64,000 nucleotides of DNA. Origin: Pseudomonas sp. PB120. Lineage in GTDB: Bacteria > Pseudomonadota > Gammaproteobacteria > Pseudomonadales > Pseudomonadaceae. The notes under the pieces were generated by a model. The model did no database searches, was not told where the DNA came from, and saw only the letters and a list, made by a program, of their open reading frames with translations. The stretch lies in contig NZ_RWIN01000089.1 of the NCBI RefSeq assembly GCF_009761815.1, positions 1-64,000 of the forward strand, read 5' to 3'. Position numbers and translations under genes: made by a program. Of this stretch, positions 22,858-31,444 are shown one piece after another; position 1 is the first letter of the stretch; each line of letters opens with the position of its first letter.

Positions 22858-22973
22858 AGAAATGGCGCAGTTTCGGGATAGGTGTCTAGCTAACTAAATT
22901 TTTCTTCACCGCAACTTCTGGTTACAGGTTGGTGATAATCTCGACCCTCCCCTCGCTCAAGACTCTGCCTCAG

Positions 22974-24212
22974 ATGCCCAGCCAAGCGCCGTTGCTGTTA
23001 CGTCATCACCGCCCTTTCATCGCGTTTTGGCTGGCTCGGGTGTTTACCGCCAGCGGCTTTCAGATGCTCACGGTCGCCATCGGCTGGAACCTGTACCAAC
23101 TGACCGGTAACGTGCTCGACCTGGGTTTGGTGGGCTTGGTGGAGTTCGCCCCTCGTGTGCTGTTCATGTTACACACCGGGCATGTCGCGGATCGCTATGA
23201 CCGGCGCAAGGTCGCGGCGATCTGCCAATCCGTGCAAGCGCTGATCGCCCTGTCGCTGGCCATCGGCAGCGCAACCGACCATGTCACCCGCGAGATGATC
23301 TTCATCCTGGCGTTCCTGCTCGGCGCCGCGCGCTCCTTCGAAATGCCGACGACCCAAGCCTTGCTGCCCAGCATCGTACCCAGCACGCTGTTTCCCCGTG
23401 CCGTCGCCGCCGCACAATCGGCCCAGCAATCGGCAACCATTGTCGCCCCCGCCCTCGGCGGTTTGCTCTACGCCTTCGGCAGTGTCTGGGTTTATGGCCC
23501 GACAGTGATTCTCTACATCATCGCCTGCTCGCTGATGCTCAATCTCCCGGCTCGGCAAACACCGCTGAACAAGGGCAAGGCCACCCTGAATTCATTGTTG
23601 GCTGGCATCCGTTTCATTCGCAGCCGTCCGGATATTCTCGGAGCGATCTCCCTGGACCTGTTTGCCGTGTTGCTGGGTGGCGCGACCGCGCTGTTGCCGG
23701 TGTTCGCCAAGGACATTCTGCTCACCGGCCCCTGGGGGCTTGGGCTGTTGCGTTCGGCTCCGGCGGTGGGCGCGTTGCTGATGTCGCTCTGGCTGGCGCG
23801 TTTTTCCGTGGACCGCAAGGTGGGGCGAGTGATGTTCACCGCCGTCGGTGTGTTTGGCGTCGCGACTATCGCGTTCGGCCTGTCCACCTCGTTCTGGTTC
23901 TCACTGGCGGTGCTGGTGGTATTGGGCGCAGCCGACATGATCAGCATGGTGATACGCGCTTCCTTCGTGCAACTGGAAACCCCGGACGAAATGCGCGGCC
24001 GCGTCAGCGCGGTGAACGGCTTGTTCATCGGCGCCTCAAACCAGTTGGGCGAATTTGAATCCGGCCTGACTGCCCACTGGTTCGGCACCGTGCCGGCGGT
24101 GGTGATGGGCGGCATCGGCACGCTGGTGGTGACGGGCGTCTGGATCAAACTGTTCCCGACGTTGGCCAGTCGCGACCGGATGCATGTGCCGGTGGAAGAA
24201 GCCAGGGTTTGA
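22974..24212 (+). CDS. MFS transporter (MFS_3 / EntS-like)
   Basis: A 412-residue major facilitator permease with about 12 helices. The MFS loop motif appears as GHVADRYDRRKVAA (about 65-78). The overall pattern, including the late RGRVSAVNGLFIGASNQLGEFESG segment described here by its ends, resembles the MFS_3 group that holds the enterobactin exporter EntS, but substrate is unknown. The start is uncertain: the ATG at 22974 lacks a good ribosome site, and an upstream TTG/GTG at 22929-22932 behind ACAGG is possible. It converges on the DJ-1-like gene with a 6-bp gap. Confidence 0.8.
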   Translation: MPSQAPLLLRHHRPFIAFWLARVFTASGFQMLTVAIGWNLYQLTGNVLDLGLVGLVEFAPRVLFMLHTGHVADRYDRRKVAAICQSVQALIALSLAIGSATDHVTREMIFILAFLLGAARSFEMPTTQALLPSIVPSTLFPRAVAAAQSAQQSATIVAPALGGLLYAFGSVWVYGPTVILYIIACSLMLNLPARQTPLNKGKATLNSLLAGIRFIRSRPDILGAISLDLFAVLLGGATALLPVFAKDILLTGPWGLGLLRSAPAVGALLMSLWLARFSVDRKVGRVMFTAVGVFGVATIAFGLSTSFWFSLAVLVVLGAADMISMVIRASFVQLETPDEMRGRVSAVNGLFIGASNQLGEFESGLTAHWFGTVPAVVMGGIGTLVVTGVWIKLFPTLASRDRMHVPVEEARV

Positions 24213-24218
24213 TCGCCT

Positions 24219-24770
24219 CTAAACCACCAACTCCCCCGCCACCGTCGACCGCGCGGCGTTGCCGCACAGTTGCTCCACCAGCGTCAGGGCAAATTCCAGG
24301 GCGCCTCCCGAACCTTGGGCGGTAATGCAATTGCCATCGACTACCACCGGTTGATCGACGAAGTTGCAGCCCGACAGTTGATGGCTGGCCGACGGCAGGC
24401 AGGTCATGCGCCGCTGACGCAAGACGCCGAAGGCTTGCAGCGCCACTGCCGGTGCTTCGGCAATGCCGGCGAACAGCCGCCCCGCCGCTGATTGATCCTT
24501 GATCAATTGTTGCAAGGGTTGATGGGCGGCCAGGTGTTGGGCCCCTACAGCACCGCCGGGCAGTGCGATCAGGTCGAACGGCTGGGCCAGCAAGTCGACC
24601 AACATCGCATCGGCCGTCACGCGGGTGCCACGGGCGCAGGTGAGCATGCGTCGCCCTTCGATGCTCGCCACCACCACTTCAACCTTGGCGCGGCGCAACA
24701 CATCGATCAACGTCACTGTTTGCAGGTCATCGATGCCCTCGGCGAGGGTAATCAAAGCTCTAAAGGTCAT
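24219..24770 (-). CDS. DJ-1/PfpI superfamily protein lacking catalytic residues
   Basis: A 183-residue single-domain protein of the DJ-1/YajL branch, shown by the opening FRALITLAEGIDDLQTVTLID region, the LIALPGG loop (68-73) and the late ALEFALTLVEQL helix. In active members a nucleophilic Cys lies in an AICAAP turn and a Glu near residue 18 activates it. Here the turn reads AGIAEAP, putting Ala104 at the Cys site, and Gln17 replaces the Glu. The nucleotide sequence supports both changes. It is therefore probably not a glyoxalase or deglycase and may bind a ligand or partner. ATG at 24770 is preferred over a TTG two codons earlier. Confidence 0.85.
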   Translation of the reverse strand: MTFRALITLAEGIDDLQTVTLIDVLRRAKVEVVVASIEGRRMLTCARGTRVTADAMLVDLLAQPFDLIALPGGAVGAQHLAAHQPLQQLIKDQSAAGRLFAGIAEAPAVALQAFGVLRQRRMTCLPSASHQLSGCNFVDQPVVVDGNCITAQGSGGALEFALTLVEQLCGNAARSTVAGELVV

Positions 24771-24836
24771 GGGCAAAGTCCACAGGATGATCTTTAAAGC
24801 GTAGTCAGCTTTCCTGACCCTTGTTCGCGCCTGCCG

Positions 24837-25274
24837 TTACTTGATGTAAAGCTGCGTTGACATCGTGTTGCCCGGCGCATTGATCGACGTGTTGCTGAAG
24901 GTGAAGGTGCCTTCCTGCTTGCCCGCCAGATCGAATACGTACAGATAGCCCACGACTTTCGTGCGCTCGGAGCAATCGGTCAGGTTGCCGTTGGCAAACG
25001 CACAGACCTTGCTCCGGGTGCCGTCCACTTCGAAACCATCCAGCGCGACCCGGGGCTGGCGCCCGTAACCGACTTCCAGCACGTAGACCTTGATGCTCGG
25101 TCCGCTGTGATTGCAGCGGGTCTGCTCCTGCCCCTCGGCAATGTCTTCAAAGCCACAGCCTGGCGATTCGACCTTGAGCACTTTTACCTGGGTCAACGGC
25201 GGCGCCGATGCCGCCACGGCGGTTTGTGTCAGCAGAATCAAGGCGATCAATGCAGCGAATCCACGCTTTTTCAT
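24837..25274 (-). CDS. secreted protein of unknown function
   Basis: A 145-residue protein with a clear signal peptide (basic KKR, hydrophobic core, cleavage near AVAASA, about residue 23). The mature part, about 120 residues, has four cysteines (CGF, TRC, KVC, LTDC) that could form two disulfides, and a beta-rich pattern. It may belong to the DUF4879 group, but I am unsure of that assignment. It is a single gene, with its promoter shared with the divergent permease gene. The start at 25274 is placed at the signal peptide; a longer upstream reading is a shadow. Confidence 0.75.
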   Translation of the reverse strand: MKKRGFAALIALILLTQTAVAASAPPLTQVKVLKVESPGCGFEDIAEGQEQTRCNHSGPSIKVYVLEVGYGRQPRVALDGFEVDGTRSKVCAFANGNLTDCSERTKVVGYLYVFDLAGKQEGTFTFSNTSINAPGNTMSTQLYIK

Positions 25275-25497
25275 GCAATACCTATGTACCCCCAAAACCA
25301 GCGCGCAGTATGGCGCACTTGGCTTTAGTGCAAAACATCGACGACGATCACAGCCATAAGCAGCCACAAACCCACGCTGCTGGTATGATGCGCGGCTTTT
25401 TCCGACCCACAGAAAATTACCAGGCGCCTGCAGCGGTCTGTGCTTTGCTGTTGAGGTCGATACATTCACGGCGCCGGGCGCGCCACGGGGAGCAGAC

Positions 25498-26793
25498 ATG
25501 CTGGAAAGGCTGTTTCAACTCAAGGCACACAACACCAACGTACGCACCGAGATTCTGGCGGGCGTCACGACCTTCTTGGCCATGGCCTACATTCTGTTCG
25601 TCAACCCGAGCATTCTCGGCGAGACCGGCATGGACAAGGGCGCAGTGTTCGTCGCCACCTGTCTGGCAGCTGCCTTCGGCTCCACGGTGATGGGCCTGAT
25701 CGCCAACTACCCGATCGCCCTCGCGCCGGGCATGGGCCTGAACGCCTTCTTCACCTACACCGTGGTCCTGCACATGGGCCACACCTGGCAAGTGGCGCTG
25801 GGTGCGGTGTTCATCTCGGCGGTGTGCTTCTTCCTGCTGTCGATCTTCCGCATCCGCGAATGGATCATCAACAGCATCCCGCTGCCACTGCGCTCGGCGA
25901 TTGCTGCCGGTATCGGCCTGTTCCTGGCGCTGATCGCCCTGCACAACGCGGGCATCGTGGTCAGCAACCCGGCGACCATGGTCGGCCTCGGTGATCTGAA
26001 GCAACCGGCACCGATCCTCGCGACCCTCGGCTTTGCCCTGATCGTCGCCCTCGAAGCCCTCGCCGTACGCGGTGCGGTGCTGATCGGCATTCTGGCAGTG
26101 ACCATCGTTTCCATCGTCTTGGGCTTCACCCCGTTCGGTGGCGTGATGTCGATGCCGCCGTCGCTGGCCCCGACGTTCCTGCAACTGGACATCAAGGGCG
26201 CACTGGACATCGGTCTGGTCAGCGTGATCTTCGCCTTCCTGTTCGTTGACCTGTTCGACAACTCCGGCACCCTGATCGGCGTCGCCAAGCGCGCCGGCCT
26301 GATGGGCAAGGACGGCCACATGCCGAAAATGGGCCGCGCCCTGATCGCCGACAGCACCGCGGCAATGGCCGGTTCCCTGCTGGGCACGTCGACCACCACC
26401 AGTTACATCGAATCCGCCGCCGGCGTGAGCGCCGGTGGGCGTACCGGACTGACCGCCATCGTGGTTGCGATTCTGTTCCTGCTGGCGCTGTTCTTCTCGC
26501 CACTGGCCGCCAGCGTTCCTGCATTTGCCACCGCACCGGCACTGCTGTTCGTCGCCGTACTGATGACTTCCGGGCTGGCAGAAATAGACTGGGACGACAT
26601 CACCGTGGCCGCACCGGTCGTGATCACCGCGCTGGCCATGCCGTTCACGTACTCCATCGCCAACGGCATCGCCTTCGGCTTCATCTCCTGGACCGTGATC
26701 AAGCTGCTGTCCGGTCGCGGCCGTGAGCTGAACCCGGCACTGGTGATCCTGTCGATTCTGTTCGTCATCAAGCTGGGTTGGTTCAACGCATGA
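25498..26793 (+). CDS. NCS2-family purine permease (AzgA-like)
   Basis: A 431-residue polytopic importer of the AzgA branch of the NCS2 nucleobase transporters, which take up adenine, guanine or hypoxanthine with protons. Family motifs are NPSIL near the N-terminus, [15 protein letters not shown] (about 78-92), [17 protein letters not shown] and the [23 protein letters not shown] block named here by its ends. The GGGGAGCAGAC ribosome site fixes the start. The TGA overlaps the ATG of trmA as ATGA, so the two genes are translationally coupled. Confidence 0.9.
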   Translation: MLERLFQLKAHNTNVRTEILAGVTTFLAMAYILFVNPSILGETGMDKGAVFVATCLAAAFGSTVMGLIANYPIALAPGMGLNAFFTYTVVLHMGHTWQVALGAVFISAVCFFLLSIFRIREWIINSIPLPLRSAIAAGIGLFLALIALHNAGIVVSNPATMVGLGDLKQPAPILATLGFALIVALEALAVRGAVLIGILAVTIVSIVLGFTPFGGVMSMPPSLAPTFLQLDIKGALDIGLVSVIFAFLFVDLFDNSGTLIGVAKRAGLMGKDGHMPKMGRALIADSTAAMAGSLLGTSTTTSYIESAAGVSAGGRTGLTAIVVAILFLLALFFSPLAASVPAFATAPALLFVAVLMTSGLAEIDWDDITVAAPVVITALAMPFTYSIANGIAFGFISWTVIKLLSGRGRELNPALVILSILFVIKLGWFNA

Positions 26794-27869
26794 CTTTTGA
26801 TTCCCAGGCCTACGCCGTCCAACTCGAAGAAAAGGTCACGCGCTTGCGTGACCTGCTGGCCCCGTTCGATGCGCCTGAGCCCGCTGTATTCGACTCGCCA
26901 CTGAAAAACTTCCGCTTGCGCGCCGAATTCCGTTTGTGGCGCGAAGGCGGCGAGCGGCATTACGCAATGTTTTCCCAGGAAGACAAACGCACGCCGATCC
27001 TGATCGAAGCGTTTCCGATTGCCAGCCTGCGCATCAATGAGTTGATGCCGCAGCTGAAAGCGGCCTGGAAAGCCAGTGCAGCGCTGAGTCACAAGCTGTT
27101 CCAGGTGGAGTTCCTCACCACCCTGGCCGGCGATGCGATGATTACCTTGTGTTATCACCGCCCGCTGGACGAGCACTGGCACGCGGCGGCCTCAAAACTG
27201 GCTGCTGACCTGAACGTCAGCGTTATTGGTCGCTCCAAGGGCAAACGCGAAGTCATCGGTCACGATTACGTGGTCGAGCGGCTTGAAGTGGGCGGCCGCA
27301 CTTTCAGCTACCGCCAACCCGAAGGCGCGTTCACCCAGCCCAACGGGACGGTGAACCAGAAGATGCTCAACTGGGCTTACGATGCGCTCGGCGACCGCAC
27401 GGACGATCTGCTGGAGCTGTATTGCGGCAACGGCAACTTCACCCTGCCGCTCGCAACCCGCGTGGGCAAGGTACTGGCCACCGAAATCAGCAAGACGTCG
27501 GTCAACGCGGCGCTGAGCAACCTCAGCGAAAACGCTGTGGATAACGTCACGCTGGTGCGTTTGTCTGCCGAAGAACTGACCGAAGCGCTGAACGAAGTGC
27601 GACCGTTCCGTCGCCTGCACGGCATCGATCTCAAGAGCTACGATTTCGGTAGCGTCTTCGTCGACCCGCCTCGCGCCGGCATGGACCCGGACACCTGCGA
27701 GCTGACCCGCCGCTTCGACAACATCCTGTACATTTCCTGCAACCCGGAAACCCTGGCGGCCAACATCGCCCAACTGCACGACACCCACCGCGTCACCCGG
27801 TGCGCGATGTTCGACCAGTTCCCGTGGACCCATCACATGGAGTCCGGAGTGTTGCTGACCCGGCGTTGA
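26790..27869 (+). CDS. trmA: tRNA (uracil-54-C5)-methyltransferase
   Basis: Forms ribothymidine at position 54 of the T-loop of tRNAs. The 359-residue protein has the SAM loop [15 protein letters not shown] (about 208-222), the DPPRAG motif (about 292-297) and the nucleophile in ISCNPETL (about 315-322). It begins at the ATG overlapping the preceding permease stop, an arrangement shared with P. aeruginosa PA4719-PA4720. A terminator follows 23 bp past the stop. Confidence 0.97.
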   Translation: MTFDSQAYAVQLEEKVTRLRDLLAPFDAPEPAVFDSPLKNFRLRAEFRLWREGGERHYAMFSQEDKRTPILIEAFPIASLRINELMPQLKAAWKASAALSHKLFQVEFLTTLAGDAMITLCYHRPLDEHWHAAASKLAADLNVSVIGRSKGKREVIGHDYVVERLEVGGRTFSYRQPEGAFTQPNGTVNQKMLNWAYDALGDRTDDLLELYCGNGNFTLPLATRVGKVLATEISKTSVNAALSNLSENAVDNVTLVRLSAEELTEALNEVRPFRRLHGIDLKSYDFGSVFVDPPRAGMDPDTCELTRRFDNILYISCNPETLAANIAQLHDTHRVTRCAMFDQFPWTHHMESGVLLTRR

Positions 27870-27892
27870 GTGCAGATGCCCGATACAAAACA

Positions 27893-27914
27893 GCCGTCAA
27901 TCGACGGCTTTTTT
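27893..27914. terminator. trmA terminator (bidirectional)
   Basis: GCCGTC (27893-27898) pairs with GACGGC (27903-27908) across an AATC loop, followed by six T. The other side carries an A-rich tract, so it may also serve the tautomerase gene. Confidence 0.9.
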
Positions 27915-27937
27915 GTGCCTCAAAGAAATTATCCCGA

Positions 27938-28135
27938 CTATTTTTTTCGATGCTCCGTGGCGCTGACTCCCGCATACCCCCAGTTATCCGTGTCGACTTC
28001 CTCGATCACGATATGGGTCAATTCTGGCGGCTTGCCGAGGACGCGCTTCAAGGTGTCGGTGATCTCGGCGATGACCTGGGCTTTCTGCTCCCGGGTGACG
28101 CCGTCACGGGTGATACGTACGCTGACGAACGGCAT
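27938..28135 (-). CDS. 4-oxalocrotonate tautomerase family protein
   Basis: A 65-residue enzyme of the tautomerase superfamily. The proline after the initiator Met, which becomes the catalytic N-terminal Pro1 once Met is removed, is present (MPFVSVRIT). Arg at 11-15 and the late IVIEEVDTDNWGYAG segment fit the 4-OT-like fold with substrate-binding residues. CAGGAGAAAC precedes the ATG; a reading 25 codons longer would destroy the Pro1 feature. It is transcribed away from a LysR gene, which may control it. The natural substrate is unknown. Confidence 0.88.
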   Translation of the reverse strand: MPFVSVRITRDGVTREQKAQVIAEITDTLKRVLGKPPELTHIVIEEVDTDNWGYAGVSATEHRKK

Positions 28136-28274
28136 GACGTTTCTCCTGTCCGGTGATGAAAAAAGATGACCAGCCGCCACGGGGAAATGGGCGCGGGGCA
28201 AGTAAAACACTGCTATAGCGATTTCATCTACAGTGGCGAGTCCAGCACTTCATTTGATCCCCCGGTGTTTTCAC

Positions 28275-29186
28275 ATGCAGAGACAATTCGACGATCTACA
28301 ACTGGGCAGCATCGAACTGTTTTGCCTGGCCGCCGAGGCCGGCAGTTTTACCGCCGCCGCACTGGTGGCCGGTGTGACGCCGGCCGCGGTGAGCCGTTCG
28401 GTGTCGCGCATGGAAGAACGCCTGGCGGTGCGGTTGTTCGCCCGCACGACCCGCAGCGTCAAGCTGACCGACAGTGGCCGGCGCTATTATGAAGAATGTC
28501 GTCAGGCACTGGCACAACTGGTCGAAGCCCAGCGCGAAGTCATGGGCCAGCAGCAGCAACCTTCCGGCACGCTGCGCATCAGCATTCCGACGACTTATGC
28601 CCACCACAGAATCCTGCCGTTGCTGCCTGAATTCCGGGCGCGGTTCCCGTCAGTGAACGTTGAGTCGCACATCAGCAATCGCAACATCGATTTCGTGGGC
28701 GAAGGCTATGACATGGCCATCCGCGTGCGCGCCATTCCGGACTCAGGCCTGATTGCCCGCCACCTTGAAGACGCGCCGCTGGTCATGATTGCCAGCCCGG
28801 ATTACCTCAAGCGCGCCGGCATCCCGCAAACCCTGGACGACCTCGCGCAACACGAATGCATCCAGTACGAACTGCCGAGCAGCGGCCGACGGATTGCTTG
28901 GCTGTTCAACGACAATGGCATGCAGCGCGAAATTCTTGCCGACGGCAGCCTCAGTTGTTCGGACGATGTGCTCGGTGGCGTGACCCTGGCAAAACACGGC
29001 GCCGGGCTGTTTCAAACCTACCGCTTCATCGTCGAAAACGAACTGGCCGATGGTTCACTGGTGGAAGTGCTCCAGCCCTACAGCGGACGCTCGCGGCCTT
29101 TCACCCTTCTCTATCCACAAAGCCGTCATGTGCCCCTGCGTTTAAGGGCATTTATCGATTTTCTGGTGGAACACCTGCCTCGCTGA
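28275..29186 (+). CDS. LysR-family transcriptional regulator
   Basis: A 303-residue regulator with a winged HTH (residues about 8-65, GSFTAAALVAGVTPAAVSRS) and a periplasmic-binding-protein-like effector domain (about 90-300). It has the typical CrgA/AaeR subgroup pattern, with IRVRAIPDSGLIARHL. It is divergent from the tautomerase gene (139-bp gap) and is followed by the aroQ-aroE operon 140 bp downstream. It could govern the tautomerase, but the shared motif at aroQ and quiC points instead to the TetR regulator for the shikimate genes. Confidence 0.92.
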   Translation: MQRQFDDLQLGSIELFCLAAEAGSFTAAALVAGVTPAAVSRSVSRMEERLAVRLFARTTRSVKLTDSGRRYYEECRQALAQLVEAQREVMGQQQQPSGTLRISIPTTYAHHRILPLLPEFRARFPSVNVESHISNRNIDFVGEGYDMAIRVRAIPDSGLIARHLEDAPLVMIASPDYLKRAGIPQTLDDLAQHECIQYELPSSGRRIAWLFNDNGMQREILADGSLSCSDDVLGGVTLAKHGAGLFQTYRFIVENELADGSLVEVLQPYSGRSRPFTLLYPQSRHVPLRLRAFIDFLVEHLPR

Positions 29187-29247
29187 TCGCCGAAACCGTC
29201 CGATCACCGCACACAAATGAATGAGGGCGAGCCTCTTTAATTGACCG

Positions 29248-29269
29248 AATTAACCGGTTAGTACAATTT
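29248..29269 (+). promoter_or_regulatory. aroQ promoter/operator with TAACCGGTTAG motif
   Basis: AATTAACCGGTTAGTACAAT at 29248-29267 contains the palindrome TAACCGGTTA and a TACAAT hexamer (29262-29267) that can serve as -10, with TTGACC at 29241-29246 as a close-spaced -35. The same block occurs, in the same orientation relative to the gene, upstream of quiC. It lies 58 bp before the aroQ ATG. Confidence 0.65.
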
Positions 29270-29326
29270 ATCTCCACAGGCTGAAATCTTCAGCCAATGC
29301 CAAAAATAATAAGTGGAGAGACCCCG

Positions 29327-29767
29327 ATGAACCCTATCGTTCTGGTGCTCAACGGCCCGAACCTGAACCTGCTCGGCACCCGTGAACCGGCGACTTACGG
29401 CCACGAAACGCTGGCGGACATCTCAGCGCTGTGCGCACGTGCCGCCGAGGAGTTCGGCCTGGCGATGGAGTTTCGCCAGACCAACCATGAAGGCGAATTG
29501 CTCGACTGGATTCACGCCGCCCGCGGCCGTTGCGCCGGGATCGTCATCAATCCGGCGGCCTGGACCCACACCTCGGTCGCGATCCGCGATGCTCTGGTCG
29601 CCAGCGAATTGCCGGTGATCGAAGTTCACCTCTCCAACGTCCACGCCCGCGAACCCTTTCGCCACCAATCCTTTGTGTCTGCCATTGCCACCGCGGTCAT
29701 GGCCGGTTTCGGCAGCCATGGCTATCGCCTGGCACTCGAGCATTTCAGCCTGCGGTTGAAAGGGTGA
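29327..29767 (+). CDS. aroQ: type II 3-dehydroquinate dehydratase (catabolic copy)
   Basis: Reversibly dehydrates 3-dehydroquinate to 3-dehydroshikimate. The 146-residue dodecameric type II enzyme is shown by [17 protein letters not shown] (8-24, with the catalytic Tyr), the [10 protein letters not shown] loop, [15 protein letters not shown] and the GFGSHGY end. The neighbours aroE, quiC and an importer show a role in quinate/shikimate breakdown, so it is probably an extra copy beside the housekeeping enzyme. It overlaps no gene and is followed by aroE after 5 bp. The ATG at 29327 with GGAGAG ahead is preferred to an earlier in-frame start. Confidence 0.93.
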   Translation: MNPIVLVLNGPNLNLLGTREPATYGHETLADISALCARAAEEFGLAMEFRQTNHEGELLDWIHAARGRCAGIVINPAAWTHTSVAIRDALVASELPVIEVHLSNVHAREPFRHQSFVSAIATAVMAGFGSHGYRLALEHFSLRLKG

Positions 29768-29772
29768 ACGCC

Positions 29773-30627
29773 ATGACTCAGAACAACGCGATACTGGCCG
29801 GGCTGATCGGCGCCGGCATCCAGGCGTCCCGTACGCCGGCGCTGCATGAGCATGAAGGCGACGCCCAGGGTCTGCGCTACCTCTATCGCCTGATCGACCT
29901 CGATCAATTGCAGCTCGACAGTGACGCCCTGCCCGACCTGTTGATGGCCGCCGAACGCATGAACTTTACGGGCCTGAACATCACCTTCCCGTGCAAGCAG
30001 GCGATCATCCCGCTGCTCGACGAATTATCGCCGGAGGCCCGAGGCATTGGCGCGGTAAACACGGTCGTCCTGAAGGACGGTAAACGCATCGGTCACAACA
30101 CTGATTGTCTGGGGTTTGCCGAAGGTTTTCGCCGCGGCTTGAAGGGCGCCGCCCTGGATCACGTCGTCCAGATGGGCGCCGGAGGTGCGGGGGCGGCGGT
30201 GGCTCACGCACTGTTGAGCGAAGGCGCACAACAGCTGAGCATTTTTGATGTGGAGATCAGCCGCGCCCAAACCCTGGCCGACAACCTCAATCAGACCTTC
30301 GGCGCCGGCCGAGCGGTGGCCGGGCATGATCTGCCGAGCGCGATGGCACAAGCCAACGGCCTGGTGAACACCACGCCCATGGGCATGAAAAAACTGCCGG
30401 GCATGCCAGTGCCGGTGGAACTGCTTCGGGCGCAGATGTGGGTGGCGGAGATCGTGTACTTCCCGCTGGAAACCGAACTGCTGCGCAACGCCCGGGCCTT
30501 GGGTTGCCGCACGCTGGATGGCGGCAACATGGCGGTGTTCCAGGCCGTGAAGGCGTTCGAGTTATTTTGCGGCGTGGTGCCGGATGCCCAGCGGATGCTG
30601 GCGCATTTTCAGAGCATGAATGACTGA
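29773..30627 (+). CDS. aroE: quinate/shikimate dehydrogenase, NAD-type
   Basis: A 284-residue member of the shikimate dehydrogenase family. The substrate-side motif NITFPCKQ carries the catalytic Lys, and HNTDCLGF the catalytic Asp. The nucleotide loop is GAGGAGAAVAHAL, and the strand after it ends IFDVEISRAQ: an Asp here, in place of the basic NRT-type motif of NADP enzymes, indicates NAD preference, as in the catabolic QsuD of Corynebacterium. This fits oxidation of shikimate or quinate for growth. It is coupled to aroQ (5-bp gap) and converges on the TetR gene across a stem-loop. Confidence 0.9.
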   Translation: MTQNNAILAGLIGAGIQASRTPALHEHEGDAQGLRYLYRLIDLDQLQLDSDALPDLLMAAERMNFTGLNITFPCKQAIIPLLDELSPEARGIGAVNTVVLKDGKRIGHNTDCLGFAEGFRRGLKGAALDHVVQMGAGGAGAAVAHALLSEGAQQLSIFDVEISRAQTLADNLNQTFGAGRAVAGHDLPSAMAQANGLVNTTPMGMKKLPGMPVPVELLRAQMWVAEIVYFPLETELLRNARALGCRTLDGGNMAVFQAVKAFELFCGVVPDAQRMLAHFQSMND

Positions 30628-30632
30628 ACAGC

Positions 30633-30660
30633 TTCGCGGGCAAACCGGATTGCCCGCGAA
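30633..30660. terminator. stem-loop between convergent aroE and tetR
   Basis: An 11-bp perfect stem TTCGCGGGCAA / TTGCCCGCGAA with ACCGGA loop. It lacks a T tract, so termination is plausible rather than certain. Confidence 0.55.
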
Positions 30661-30664
30661 AGCG

Positions 30665-31342
30665 TCAGGCCTGCAAATACCGCAAGACCGACTCGCAAAT
30701 CATCTCCCGATGACGCTGCTTGATGCTTTCGTCCGGCAAATCGATCTGAAAAATCTCACCGAACGTATGGCGGTTCGACACGCGATAGAAGCAGAACGAA
30801 CTGATCAGCAGATGCACATCCAGCGGTATCAGCCCGGCGCGGAACAGACCTTCATCGGCACCACGACGCAAAATCACGCCCAGTGAATCAAGAATGGTGT
30901 TGTTCATCGCCTTGATCGCATCGGAGCGTTTCACGTACTCGGCGTTGTGGATGTTTTCGATGCTGACGATGCGCACGAAGTCGACATTGCGGTCATGGTG
31001 ATCGAAGGTGAATTCCACCAGGCGCCGAATCGCCTCCACGGGCGCCAGCTCGGCCAGGTGCAGGCGGTTTTCGGTGCTGCGGATATCGCCGTAGAGTTTC
31101 TCCAGCACCTCGACGTACAGCTGCTCCTTACTGCCGAAGTAGTAATAGATCATGCGTTTGGAGGTGTGGATGCGCTCGGCGATGGCGTCGACGCGAGCGC
31201 CGGAAAGGCCCTGCTGGACGAACTCGACAATGGCTTCTTGAAGAATGTTCTCGCGGGTTTTTTCCGGGTTGTTCTTGCGACTCTTGCGCGGCTCGACGAG
31301 AGGTTCGTCGGCGGCGGCAGAGAGTTCTGAATGTATTGTCAT
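30665..31342 (-). CDS. TetR-family regulator of the shikimate cluster
   Basis: A 225-residue regulator with a TetR HTH at about 28-75 (TRENILQEAIVEF and the IYYYFGSKEQLYVEVL turn named in two parts) and a C-terminal ligand domain. It lies 102 bp after quiC on the same strand, so may be co-transcribed. Its likely targets are the two palindromic TAACCGG-type sites at the aroQ and quiC promoters; this is inference from location and from the lack of another regulator linked to both. The inducer would be a hydroaromatic acid or protocatechuate. Confidence 0.88.
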   Translation of the reverse strand: MTIHSELSAAADEPLVEPRKSRKNNPEKTRENILQEAIVEFVQQGLSGARVDAIAERIHTSKRMIYYYFGSKEQLYVEVLEKLYGDIRSTENRLHLAELAPVEAIRRLVEFTFDHHDRNVDFVRIVSIENIHNAEYVKRSDAIKAMNNTILDSLGVILRRGADEGLFRAGLIPLDVHLLISSFCFYRVSNRHTFGEIFQIDLPDESIKQRHREMICESVLRYLQA

Positions 31343-31444
31343 TGCGGGCTCACGGCCGTTGCTGCACAGGCTGGCGATTATGGGCTGCGCCGCACACTGA
31401 AGGAAGCCGTGCGGCTGCGGTTTACCCCCCCGCTTACGAATTTC

